10,158 bases of DNA from Chloroflexia bacterium (GCA_013698305.1 JACCVC010000180.1:1-10158); one strand, 5' to 3'; positions 1 to 5,547 are shown, numbered from the stretch's first letter. Made by a program: numbers and translations. The notes: generated from the letters alone by a model not told the origin.

Positions 1-389
1 GGTGACCGAGCGGGGCGGCAAGCCGGTGGTCTGCGCGCTCACGGCGGGTCAGCGCCACGAGAGTCCTCAGGCGATGCCGTTGCTGGAGCAGAGTCTGGCG
101 CGGATGTGGCCCGATGCGGTGGCCGGCGACAAAGGGTACAGTGCAACCGAGCTGCGGGAGTGGCTGGATGAGCGGGAGATCGGCGCGGTGATTCCCACCC
201 GCGACAACGAGCGGGATCAGGACTATGACCGCGAGGCGTACCGGGAGCGCCCGATGATCGAGCGGACGATCAATCGCCTCAAGCGCTTCCGGCGGATCGC
301 GACCCGGTATGAGCAGCTGGCCAGCAGCTACCTGGCCATGGTCACCCTTGCCTGTATTCTGGAGTGGCTGTGAGTTTGCAGACGTACCC
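1..389 (+). mobile_element. Right end of an IS5-family insertion sequence
   Basis: The transposase stop (371-373) is followed almost at once by histidine kinase coding sequence starting near 392, so the element must end between them. The likely right terminal repeat is 372-389 (GAGTTTGCAGACGTACCC). It is followed by TA inside a CTAG at 389-392, consistent with the TA- or YTAR-type targets of IS5 subgroups. The exact boundary is inferred, because the left end and its inverted repeat are outside the window. Confidence 0.65.
2..373 (+). CDS. IS5-family DDE transposase, C-terminal part (5' end outside the window)
   Basis: This is the C-terminal 123 residues of a transposase that cuts and joins DNA at insertion sequence ends. 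The reading frame is open at the left edge, so the GTG at position 2 is probably internal. Seen: AGDKGY (fragment residues 41-46) carries the second catalytic Asp. YRERPMIERTINRLK (residues 80-94) fits the Y-(2)-R-(3)-E-(6)-K signature of IS4/IS5-type transposases exactly, supplying the catalytic Glu. The tail RFRRIATRYEQLASSYLAMV is typical of the IS427/IS1031-like groups of IS5. The first catalytic Asp lies outside the window, so activity cannot be judged. The stop codon lies within a few bases of the likely right end of the element, as is common for IS5 elements. The IS5-family call is firm; the subgroup is less certain. Confidence 0.9.
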   Translation: MTERGGKPVVCALTAGQRHESPQAMPLLEQSLARMWPDAVAGDKGYSATELREWLDEREIGAVIPTRDNERDQDYDREAYRERPMIERTINRLKRFRRIATRYEQLASSYLAMVTLACILEWL

Positions 390-391
390 TA

Positions 392-862
392 GCGTGGAGT
401 GGAGAACCGAACAGGTCGTCGATCTCCATGAGGGACTGGAGAATACGTTGATCATCCTGACTCACCGGATGCGGAACATCTCCCTCAAGCGGATCTACGA
501 TCACCACCTTCCCCCCGTGCGAGTCTTCGGCAATACGCTCAATCAGGTCTTGACCAACATCCTCGACAACGCGATCGACGCGACAGACGGGCGTGGAAAG
601 ATTGCGATGCGCACGCGGCGCGAAGGCGCTCACAATGTTGTCGAAATCGAGGACAATGGCAGTGGCATCGCGGAAGACGACCTTCCTTGCATCTTCGAGC
701 CGTTCCTCACCACGAAGCTTCAGGGTGCGGGCAACGGGCCTCGGGCTCGACACCGCCTGGCGGATTGTGACAGAGGAACACGGCGGCGCCATTGACGTTG
801 CGTCGACGCCGGGAAGTACCGTATTCACCGTTTCCAGTTCCGTTGAAGCGCCCACCGTTTGA
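392..862 (+). pseudogene. Sensor histidine kinase remnant, interrupted by the IS and frameshifted
   Basis: This is the C-terminal catalytic (HATPase_c) part of a sensor histidine kinase, which would phosphorylate a partner response regulator. In the first frame one sees VDLHEGLENTL, then the N box NQVLTNILDNAIDA (about 541-582), the G1 box EDNGSGI (about 649-669) and the F box FEPFLTTK (about 697-720). The frame then shifts by one base near 725-735. TGLGLDTAWRIVTEEHGGAI and the rest, up to the TGA at 860-862, continue in the next frame. Removing one G from the GGG at about 728-730 would restore GAATGLGLD. Sensor, linker and most of the dimerisation region are missing because the IS lies directly upstream. 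The VDLHEGLENTL...NAIDA layout resembles soluble kinases that often carry an N-terminal cyclic-nucleotide-binding domain (from memory; that domain is not visible). The short reading frame beginning inside the IS end is not thought to be a real start. Confidence 0.85.
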
Positions 863-1003
863 CGTCCGATCGTCACCGTGTCTGACTGCTGCCAGTCGGT
901 ATGAGGTAGGTCACGACGACGGATGGGACGAGTGCCGCCCATCCCCCGCTCCCGGTCCCGACAGCCCGATCTCTCATTCATCCATCATTGCTCGTGGAAG
1001 TAC

Positions 1004-1028
1004 TGTACGTACACACCTGATGTATGAT
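1004..1028 (+). promoter_or_regulatory. Possible promoter with overlapping palindromic operator
   Basis: TGTACGTACA (1004-1013) is a perfect 10-base palindrome. Nine bases further on is TATGAT (1023-1028), five of six matches to the bacterial -10 box. No good -35 hexamer sits 16-18 bases upstream, and the palindrome occupies that place. If the promoter is real, a bound repressor or activator would control it, with the tandem bactofilin genes downstream as the target. An alternative -10 is TACGAT at 1058-1063 with an extended TGG. Prediction only. Confidence 0.3.
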
Positions 1029-1139
1029 ATTGTCGTATGAAACGACGTGAGCCATGGTACGATGAACGTACGGCCAAGACGCGATCGTTCTGACCAGTGT
1101 AGGCGCACGGTCCACGCACATCGCACGTTCGCCGGTCCG

Positions 1140-1163
1140 GCGCGGAAGTTCTCTCTTCCGCGC
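1140..1163 (+). promoter_or_regulatory. Perfect hairpin in the bactofilin leader
   Basis: GCGCGGAAG (1140-1148) and CTTCCGCGC (1155-1163) are exact reverse complements around a six-base loop, giving a 9-bp GC-rich stem. It ends 23 bases before the ribosome binding site AGAGGAG (1187-1193). No T-run follows, so it is not a classical terminator. It may stabilise the mRNA 5' end or be a protein or RNA binding site. Confidence 0.5.
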
Positions 1164-1201
1164 GCAAGCGGTGGTAGTGCTGCACCAGAGGAGCATGCGG
1201 C

Positions 1202-1882
1202 ATGGTGTTTCGCAGAGACAGCAACAAGATCGACTCGTTCCAACGGCAGATGAGCTCACTCCGGCAACAGATCGGCTCAGACGAGCCCGAAGGGGAAGAG
1301 TTCGACACCGAACCGCGCGATACGCATTCGCAATCATCCGAGCGTGGCCGCAACCAGCGCCTGTCGGGTGACGAAGGGTATAGCTTCGGATCGTTTCCAC
1401 CCTCCGGATTGCGGACCGAGCAGCTGGACCCGCTCGACGACGGCGAAATGCCGGCTATCCCCGAAATGCCTCAGGCAGATCAGCAGGTCAGCGTGATCGC
1501 CACGGGGACCACCTGGAAAGGTGACCTGGAGTCCCAGGCGTCCATCCACGTCTACGGGAAGGTCTCCGGCTCGCTGAAAGCCGCCGAGGATATCTGGATC
1601 GCCGAAGGCGCTGAAGTCGACGCTACCATCGACGGCGATCGCGTGATCGCCGCCGGGGAGATCGCCGGAACAATCACCGCCCATTCTCGCTTCGAAGCCC
1701 TGCCGGAATGCGAGCTCCATGCCGACGTGAACGCTCCCACCTTTGTCGTTCACGAGGGGGCAACCATCAACGGAGCCTTGAGCATGACTGGGCGTGACGC
1801 TCGCCCGGGCGGGCTGGAGGACAGGGAGTCCAGAGCGCGTTCCAACTCGATCATCCAGCGTCGCCAGCGAAGCTCATCCTGA
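1202..1882 (+). CDS. Bactofilin family protein (first of a tandem pair)
   Basis: Bactofilins (DUF583) are small bacterial cytoskeletal proteins that polymerise without nucleotide through a right-handed beta-helix. They organise cell shape, polarity or wall-synthesis proteins at the membrane. The 226-residue product has a polar N-terminal tail of about 95 residues (MVFRRDSNKI...). The core, about residues 97-195, shows short glycine-containing turns repeating roughly every 16-18 residues: TTWKGDLES, VYGKVSGSL, IAEGAEVDATI, VIAAGEIAGTI, VVHEGATINGAL. A basic, Ser/Arg-rich tail follows. The start ATG has AGAGGAG (1187-1193) 8 bases upstream; the ATG at 1195 is out of frame. The N-terminal tail is longer than in most bactofilins and lacks a membrane segment. 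Only 35 bases separate it from the second bactofilin, so co-transcription is likely. The family call is firm; the cellular role is not known from sequence. Confidence 0.88.
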   Translation: MVFRRDSNKIDSFQRQMSSLRQQIGSDEPEGEEFDTEPRDTHSQSSERGRNQRLSGDEGYSFGSFPPSGLRTEQLDPLDDGEMPAIPEMPQADQQVSVIATGTTWKGDLESQASIHVYGKVSGSLKAAEDIWIAEGAEVDATIDGDRVIAAGEIAGTITAHSRFEALPECELHADVNAPTFVVHEGATINGALSMTGRDARPGGLEDRESRARSNSIIQRRQRSSS

Positions 1883-1917
1883 CCATCCGTTCCTTCCTAC
1901 CCAGCAGGAGTTGACCC

Positions 1918-2484
1918 ATGTCTCTTCGTTCCACCGATGCCCCAATGCAGTCCGACGCCTACCCGACAGCCGAATCCGCCAGCGTGATAGACCGGCACTC
2001 CGACTTCGATGGCACCTACTCCACCGATCGCGATCTTCGGATCGAAGGGACGGTGAAGGGCAATCTCAGCTGCCAGGGCACGCTTCACGTCGCTCAGGGC
2101 GCCACCGTCAACGCGCAGATCGAGGCAGAGCAGATCATTGTTGCGGGCTCGCTAGAGGGGACGATCAGCTGCCGCACCCGGCTGCAGATCATGCCGAGCG
2201 GCGACGTCAAGGGCAAGATCACCACACCCTCCCTTGTGATCAATGAAGGCGCCCGCTACCAGGGACATATGGAGATGCCTTCGCGGAACAGCAGGCTCTC
2301 GGCAGGTCGCGGTAGCGGCATGCCCACCTCTATTGGCAGCGTGGCGAACTCCGGTCAGGAAGAGTCCGCCGCGGCCTCAGGGGACGCTTTGCCGGCAGCT
2401 ACCGGCGCCAGCTTCATCCGACGATTCGGATCGCAGGAGTCGCAGCCGGAGTCGACGGATGGCAACTCAAGCAGCTCAGCGTAG
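1918..2484 (+). CDS. Bactofilin family protein (second of a tandem pair)
   Basis: The 188-residue product has the bactofilin beta-helix core at about residues 22-119, preceded by a short tail and followed by a disordered Ser/Gly/Ala-rich C-terminus of about 70 residues. Typical pieces are STDRDLRIEGTVKGNLSCQG, VAQGATVNAQIEAEQIIVAG, LEGTISCRTRL, IMPSGDVKGKI and LVINEGARYQGHMEM. They match the usual bactofilin pattern more closely than the first paralogue does. The start ATG has AGGAG (1906-1910) 7 bases upstream. The tail layout is the mirror image of the first gene (long N-tail there, long C-tail here), so the two may co-polymerise with different partners; that is inference. A nested weak hairpin overlaps and follows the stop. 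Confidence 0.9.
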   Translation: MSLRSTDAPMQSDAYPTAESASVIDRHSDFDGTYSTDRDLRIEGTVKGNLSCQGTLHVAQGATVNAQIEAEQIIVAGSLEGTISCRTRLQIMPSGDVKGKITTPSLVINEGARYQGHMEMPSRNSRLSAGRGSGMPTSIGSVANSGQEESAAASGDALPAATGASFIRRFGSQESQPESTDGNSSSSA

Positions 2485-2532
2485 TCCTGTCGCCATCGCA
2501 CCTGTGCGAGTGTCTCACAGGGCGGAACTACG
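2480..2532 (+). terminator. Nested weak inverted repeats after the second bactofilin
   Basis: Three nested arms are visible: CGTAGT (2480-2485) with ACTACG (2527-2532), CCTGT (2486-2490) with ACAGG (2517-2521), and TCGCA (2496-2500) with TGCGA (2505-2509). The first arm overlaps the stop codon. Internal loops separate the arms and no T-run follows, so this is at best a weak or factor-dependent terminator. Confidence 0.3.
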
Positions 2533-2560
2533 TTAACAGGAACGTCGTCTATTGTAGAGT
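2533..2560 (+). promoter_or_regulatory. Candidate promoter for the cysteine-rich/SH3 gene pair
   Basis: TTAACA (2533-2538, five of six -35 matches) is followed after 16 bases by TAGAGT (2555-2560, four of six -10 matches). It lies in the 228-base gap before the gene at 2713. Competing -10-like boxes are TATGAT (2573-2578) and TATGCT (2684-2689). The rest of the gap (2561-2697) shows no gene or strong structure. Confidence 0.28.
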
Positions 2561-2712
2561 GAGCGGTGTGCGTATGATGCACTCGCCTTGCGACACACCG
2601 GCTGTAATCAGCGCAACTCGTCGGCGTTCGGATTGCGCTCGCACATCAGAGCGCCCGACGTTTCGATCTTGCCACTCTTGCGCTATGCTTTATTCACAGA
2701 GGTGCAATACCG

Positions 2713-2943
2713 TTGAAGACGGACCACCATTGCGGAACCTGCCGACATTATGAGCCTTCGTCGACTTGGCGACGCGGATGGTGCCGCAACACGGTGTTGT
2801 ACAAACCAGGCTACAGCCGGCCAGTTCAGGAACATGAGCTGGACTGTCGCCGAGGGCGAAGTGATTTCTGGGAAGCCGCGCAGCACACATCGCGGACATC
2901 TCCCGGAACTCATCAAGTGGAAAATCGGGGCAGCCGACCGTGA
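2713..2943 (+). CDS. Small four-cysteine protein, putative metal-binding
   Basis: A 76-residue protein starting at TTG, with AGAGGTG (2698-2704) 8 bases upstream. The N-terminal 55 residues contain C7-x2-C10, C24 and C45 in the segments HHCGTCRHYEP, GWCRNTVLY and ELDCRRGRSDFWE, with aromatic residues between. Four spaced Cys plus His5, His6 and His12 suggest a small zinc- or iron-sulphur-binding fold. The remaining 20 residues are polar and probably disordered. The TGA stop (2941-2943) overlaps the GTG start of the next gene by 4 bases, a sign of translational coupling. That coupling, the ribosome binding site and the cysteine pattern support a real gene despite the TTG start. I recall similar small proteins in Chloroflexota, but their function is unknown to me; possibilities are a redox or metal sensor or a partner of the SH3 protein. 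Confidence 0.72.
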   Translation: MKTDHHCGTCRHYEPSSTWRRGWCRNTVLYKPGYSRPVQEHELDCRRGRSDFWEAAQHTSRTSPGTHQVENRGSRP

Positions 2944-3815
2944 AACGACAATCCTTTCTCGAATCCCTTAAACGCCTGATCCCGGAATTGCCGCAACGCG
3001 AACCGGTCGTTTCTGGCGCGCCGCTTCAGTTCTCGTCAGCGGGCGGGGGCGGTGGCCGCTCGGATGATGCCGATGATGACTACTACGACGATGTTCCGGA
3101 CGACACGGAGCGCTCGTTCCGCCCAGAGCGGCGTGACGCCAACCAGGCGACCGCTGGACGCCAGCGCACGGTGCAATCCGAGCCGGACGACCGCTATTGG
3201 ACCGACTATCTCCGGATAGCGCTTCCGGTCATCGGCCTGTTGCTGGTGATCGCCGTCTTCTGGTACTGGGCACAGCAGCTGATCGATGACGGCAGCGAGG
3301 AAGATATTACCGCCACACAGCCCGGCATTGCCGAGATTGCCGATGACGAAACCCTTGAGCCAGCCGAGACAGGCACGCCGGACACTGCCGGCGCCAACGC
3401 ATCGGACCCTGGCGATCAAGGCCCACCACCGACTGCGGTCGTCGCCGATGCCGGTCAGGATCAGGATGTCGTCACCCCGACACCGGTTCCCGACGCGGAG
3501 CAACCGACCGCTGACGGTACGGACAATCAGGTCTCGGAGGATAGCTCAGGCGAGGACGTGTCGAACGTTTTGGCTGGGCTGACAACCCTGGGTGGAATCG
3601 AGGTGGACACGACCGTTGTCACGACGGACGAAGGCGTGAATCTCCGCTCCGAGTCATCGATTGCCGACAATGTCGTGACGATGTTGGATACCGGCGAAGA
3701 GTTAACGGTCGTCTCTGGTCCGGTGGATGCCGAGGGCTACACATGGTGGCAAGTCGTGACGGCCACTGGCGAGCAAGGCTGGGTGGCGGATGATTTCATC
3801 GAGCCCGCCGGATAG
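2940..3815 (+). CDS. Single-pass membrane protein with C-terminal bacterial SH3 domain
   Basis: The 291-residue product has an N-terminal polar region with a glycine run and an Asp/Tyr-rich stretch (about residues 34-58). One transmembrane helix follows at about residues 91-110 (IALPVIGLLLVIAVFWYW). A long acidic Thr/Pro/Asp-rich linker leads to an SH3b (SH3_3-type) domain at about 222-288. Domain hallmarks are VTTDEGVNLRSESSIADNVV, LDTGEELTVVSG, WWQVVTATGEQGWVADDFIE. Such domains commonly bind peptidoglycan or other cell-surface ligands. Predicted topology is N-terminus inside and SH3 domain outside. The start GTG overlaps the stop of the cysteine-rich gene, so expression is probably coupled. 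No enzyme domain is present, so a scaffold or surface-sensing role is more likely than wall hydrolysis. Domain calls are firm; function is inferred. Confidence 0.85.
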   Translation: MKRQSFLESLKRLIPELPQREPVVSGAPLQFSSAGGGGGRSDDADDDYYDDVPDDTERSFRPERRDANQATAGRQRTVQSEPDDRYWTDYLRIALPVIGLLLVIAVFWYWAQQLIDDGSEEDITATQPGIAEIADDETLEPAETGTPDTAGANASDPGDQGPPPTAVVADAGQDQDVVTPTPVPDAEQPTADGTDNQVSEDSSGEDVSNVLAGLTTLGGIEVDTTVVTTDEGVNLRSESSIADNVVTMLDTGEELTVVSGPVDAEGYTWWQVVTATGEQGWVADDFIEPAG

Positions 3816-3838
3816 CCGACCCTGCGACACCTTCCATT

Positions 3839-3880
3839 GAACATCGCCTTGTCAACATGTTGTCGGGCAAGGCGATGTTC
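3839..3880. terminator. 13-bp perfect inverted repeat between the SH3 gene and rpsB
   Basis: GAACATCGCCTTG (3839-3851) and CAAGGCGATGTTC (3868-3880) are exact complements separated by 16 bases that themselves contain the palindrome AACATGTT (3854-3861). It starts 24 bases after the SH3 stop and ends 22 bases before the rpsB extended -10 box. No T-run follows on either strand, so it may be a non-canonical terminator or a binding site for a regulator of the rpsB promoter. Confidence 0.5.
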
Positions 3881-3902
3881 GTCAACCTCAAACGCAAGCA
3901 CA

Positions 3903-3911
3903 TGGTATAAT
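3903..3911 (+). promoter_or_regulatory. Extended -10 promoter for the rpsB operon
   Basis: TGGTATAAT is a perfect extended -10 element (TGnTATAAT), the strongest promoter match in the window. No clear -35 is seen at the usual spacing (GTCAAC at 3881-3886 is 19 bases away), which extended -10 promoters tolerate. The transcript should start near 3917-3919 and carry a leader of about 130 bases before the rpsB ATG. Confidence 0.75.
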
Positions 3912-3919
3912 TATGGTCG

Positions 3920-3947
3920 GGTTTGGCCTAGCGCCAGACCTTTTATT
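3920..3947 (+). promoter_or_regulatory. Terminator-like hairpin at the 5' end of the rpsB leader
   Basis: GGTTTGGC (3920-3927) pairs with GCCAGACC (3933-3940), eight pairs including one G-T, around a five-base loop. It is followed directly by TTTTATT (3941-3947). The shape is that of an intrinsic terminator, but it begins within a few bases of the predicted transcription start. It could be a 5' stabilising stem, a pause or early-termination site, or part of an autoregulatory leader. Confidence 0.5.
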
Positions 3948-3968
3948 GAGCACGCGTTGTGACTGACG

Positions 3969-3997
3969 CCGGTGTGCCCGACGACAATCGGGTCCGG
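3969..3997 (+). promoter_or_regulatory. Second leader hairpin upstream of rpsB
   Basis: CCCGA (3977-3981) pairs with TCGGG (3988-3992). A lower arm CCGG (3969-3972) with CCGG (3994-3997) extends it across a small asymmetric internal loop. With the 5' hairpin it makes the leader clearly structured. Ribosomal protein leaders are often bound by their own product, here S2, but I cannot match this one to a described motif. Confidence 0.4.
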
Positions 3998-4050
3998 AAT
4001 CAGGTTGACCAGCGCGGAAGTACCAACAACACAAGTGAGGTCACGAGCAC

Positions 4051-4860
4051 ATGGCAACGGCACAACGGCGAAATACCCCGGTAAGCCTCAAGGAGCTCCT
4101 TGAAGCTGGCGTCCACTTCGGTCACCAGAAAAATCGCTGGAACCCGAAGATGAAGCGCTTCATCTTCACTGAGCGCAATGGCATTCACATCCTCGATCTG
4201 CAACAATCGGTCCCACTCCTCGACGCGGCGCATGAGTTCGTCAGCGACCTCACCGCAAATGGCAAGCACATCCTCTTCGTGGGCACCAAGAAGCAGGCGC
4301 AGGAGCTCGTGAAACGCGAAGCCGAGCGCAGCGGCCAGTTCTACGTCAATCAGCGCTGGCTGGGCGGAACGCTCACCAACTGGGTGACGATCCGAAAGCG
4401 TCTTCAGGCGCTCAAGCAACTCCAGAATGATGCGGAGGAAGGTCAGTTCGACCTCCTTCCGAAGAACGAAGCCGCCAAGAAGATCGAGCAGCTCGCCCGT
4501 CTTGAGCGCAAGATCGGCGGTATGCGCGACATGCCGTCGCTCCCCAGCGCCCTGTTCGTCGTCGATCCGAAGCGGGAGCACCTGGCCATCCATGAGGCGT
4601 CCAGGCTCGGCATTCCTGTGATTGCCATGGTAGACACCAACTGCGATCCTGACTCCATTGAGTTCCCGATTCCGGCCAATGACGATGCGATTCGCTCCAT
4701 CCGGCTGCTGACCGCCGGTATCGCTGACGCCGCCATCAACGGTCGCACCGAGCGCGAGAGCACCCGTGCCGAAGACGCTGGCATGGAAGCCAGCATCGCC
4801 AGCGATGACGCGATCACCGCGGGCATTGCCGAAAAGGGCGACGACGGCAACGACAATTAG
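4051..4860 (+). CDS. rpsB: 30S ribosomal protein S2
   Basis: S2 is a small-subunit protein bound at the head-body junction of the 30S particle, assembled late and needed for S1 association and initiation in many bacteria. The 269-residue product starts at ATG with GTGAGGT (4035-4041) 9 bases upstream. Family signatures are LKELLEAGVHFGHQKNRWNP near the N-terminus, the central WLGGTLTNW and the second conserved block ALFVVDPKREHLAIHEASRL followed by GIPVIAMVDTNCDP. Compared with E. coli S2 (241 residues) it has an acidic, Ala-rich C-terminal extension of about 30 residues ending in GDDGNDN. It is first in the operon and followed by tsf, the classic rpsB-tsf pair. Its promoter is the extended -10 at 3903-3911. 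Confidence 0.97.
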   Translation: MATAQRRNTPVSLKELLEAGVHFGHQKNRWNPKMKRFIFTERNGIHILDLQQSVPLLDAAHEFVSDLTANGKHILFVGTKKQAQELVKREAERSGQFYVNQRWLGGTLTNWVTIRKRLQALKQLQNDAEEGQFDLLPKNEAAKKIEQLARLERKIGGMRDMPSLPSALFVVDPKREHLAIHEASRLGIPVIAMVDTNCDPDSIEFPIPANDDAIRSIRLLTAGIADAAINGRTERESTRAEDAGMEASIASDDAITAGIAEKGDDGNDN

Positions 4861-4908
4861 CCCTCCCCAAACCAGCCGCAAGATGAATCAACCGCGAGCA
4901 GCACACAC

Positions 4909-4917
4909 AGAGAGGTC
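4909..4917 (+). promoter_or_regulatory. Ribosome binding site that decides the tsf start
   Basis: AGAGAGGT (4909-4916) lies only 1 base before the ATG at 4918 but 10 bases before the in-frame GTG at 4927. The rpsB start has the matching GAGGT 9 bases before its ATG. The spacing therefore favours GTG 4927 as the real tsf start. Confidence 0.7.
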
Positions 4918-4926
4918 ATGAGCATC

Positions 4927-5505
4927 GTGGCAACGACCACCTCCCAGATCAAGGAACTTCGCGAAAAGACCGGCGCCGGCATCATGGAGAGCAAGCGAGC
5001 GCTGGATGATACCAACGGCGACATGGAGCGGGCCGCCGAGTTGCTCCGGCAACAGGGCGTAGCCAAGGCCGGCAAGAAGGCGGATCGCGTTGCCTCGCAA
5101 GGACTCGTCGAACCGTATATCCACGGCGGAGGGCGCATTGGCGCGCTCGTCGAGGTGAATTGCGAAACCGATTTCGTCGCCCGCACCCCCGACTTCCAGA
5201 AGCTGGCGCACGACATCGCCATGCAGGTAGCTGCCACCTCCCCTCGCTACCTCATCAGCACCGACATTCCCGAAGGCGACGTCGCGGCACTCGAGGGCGA
5301 GTTCGGCTCCCGTGATGAGGCCGTGGTCCAGGTTGCGCTTCTCGACCAAGTCTTCATCAAGGACGCCAAGAAGACGATCGGAGATCTGATCAAGGAGCAT
5401 ATCGCGGTGTTGGGCGAGAACATCGTGGTGAGCCGGTTCAGCCGCTTCGAACTCGGTGGTGGCAGCACCTCCGCTGAAGTACTGACGAAAACAACCGACG
5501 CCTGA
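4927..5505 (+). CDS. tsf: Translation elongation factor Ts
   Basis: EF-Ts exchanges GDP for GTP on EF-Tu so that aminoacyl-tRNA delivery can continue. From GTG 4927 the protein is 192 residues: MATTTSQIKELREKTGAGIM, the usual N-terminal UBA-like helix bundle (to about residue 45), then the EF-Tu-contacting core with the signature VNCETDFVA (77-85). It ends after the C-terminal helix region near IGDLIKEHIAVLGENIVV. The length matches the short EF-Ts type of Thermus (about 196) rather than E. coli (283), which has a duplicated core. An ATG at 4918 is in frame and would add three residues (MSI), but its spacing to the ribosome binding site is too short. The gene follows rpsB by 66 bases and precedes a hairpin and pyrH. 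Confidence 0.95.
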   Translation: MATTTSQIKELREKTGAGIMESKRALDDTNGDMERAAELLRQQGVAKAGKKADRVASQGLVEPYIHGGGRIGALVEVNCETDFVARTPDFQKLAHDIAMQVAATSPRYLISTDIPEGDVAALEGEFGSRDEAVVQVALLDQVFIKDAKKTIGDLIKEHIAVLGENIVVSRFSRFELGGGSTSAEVLTKTTDA

Positions 5506-5515
5506 CGTCTTCGAT

Positions 5516-5547
5516 TCGACGCCGTCTCTGAGTCAGGACGGCGTCGA
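5516..5547 (+). terminator. Strong hairpin between tsf and pyrH
   Basis: TCGACGCCGTC (5516-5526) and GACGGCGTCGA (5537-5547) are perfect 11-bp complements with a 10-base loop. It begins 10 bases after the tsf stop and ends 47 bases before pyrH. No T-run follows, so it probably reduces rather than stops read-through, or protects the rpsB-tsf part of the mRNA from 3' decay. Confidence 0.6.

Larger units (their letters stand above)
863..1201. other. 339-base intergenic region
   Basis: No convincing gene is seen on either strand; the open frames here lack a ribosome binding site and family motifs. The first 110 bases look like ordinary spacer. Positions 1000-1075 are AT-richer, with a perfect palindrome, -10-like boxes at 1023-1028 (TATGAT) and 1058-1063 (TACGAT, preceded by TGG), and a small inverted repeat GTCGT/ACGAC at 1032-1046. 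A strong hairpin lies at 1140-1163, ahead of the bactofilin ribosome binding site. The region probably holds the bactofilin promoter and 5' leader. Confidence 0.7.

Noticed and set aside
364..795. Intact 143-residue gene starting at the IS end
   Set aside because: The kinase motifs show a frameshift inside it; the last 20 residues are out-of-frame, so it is a remnant and not a gene.
328..981. 217-residue open frame on the - strand opposite the kinase remnant
   Set aside because: No recognisable domain, low-complexity Arg-rich composition, opposite clear kinase motifs.
1032..1046. GTCGT/ACGAC hairpin as a terminator or operator
   Set aside because: Only 5 bp, no T-run; expected by chance in a region of this length.
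2559..2753. 64-residue open frame in the gap after the second bactofilin
   Set aside because: No ribosome binding site or motif, and it overlaps the better supported gene at 2713.
4000..4881. 293-residue open frame on the - strand opposite rpsB
   Set aside because: Complete overlap with a certain ribosomal protein gene, no family motif; a codon-bias shadow.
4918..4926. ATG 4918 as the tsf start
   Set aside because: Only 1 base from the ribosome binding site; GTG 4927 has proper spacing and gives the usual EF-Ts N-terminus.
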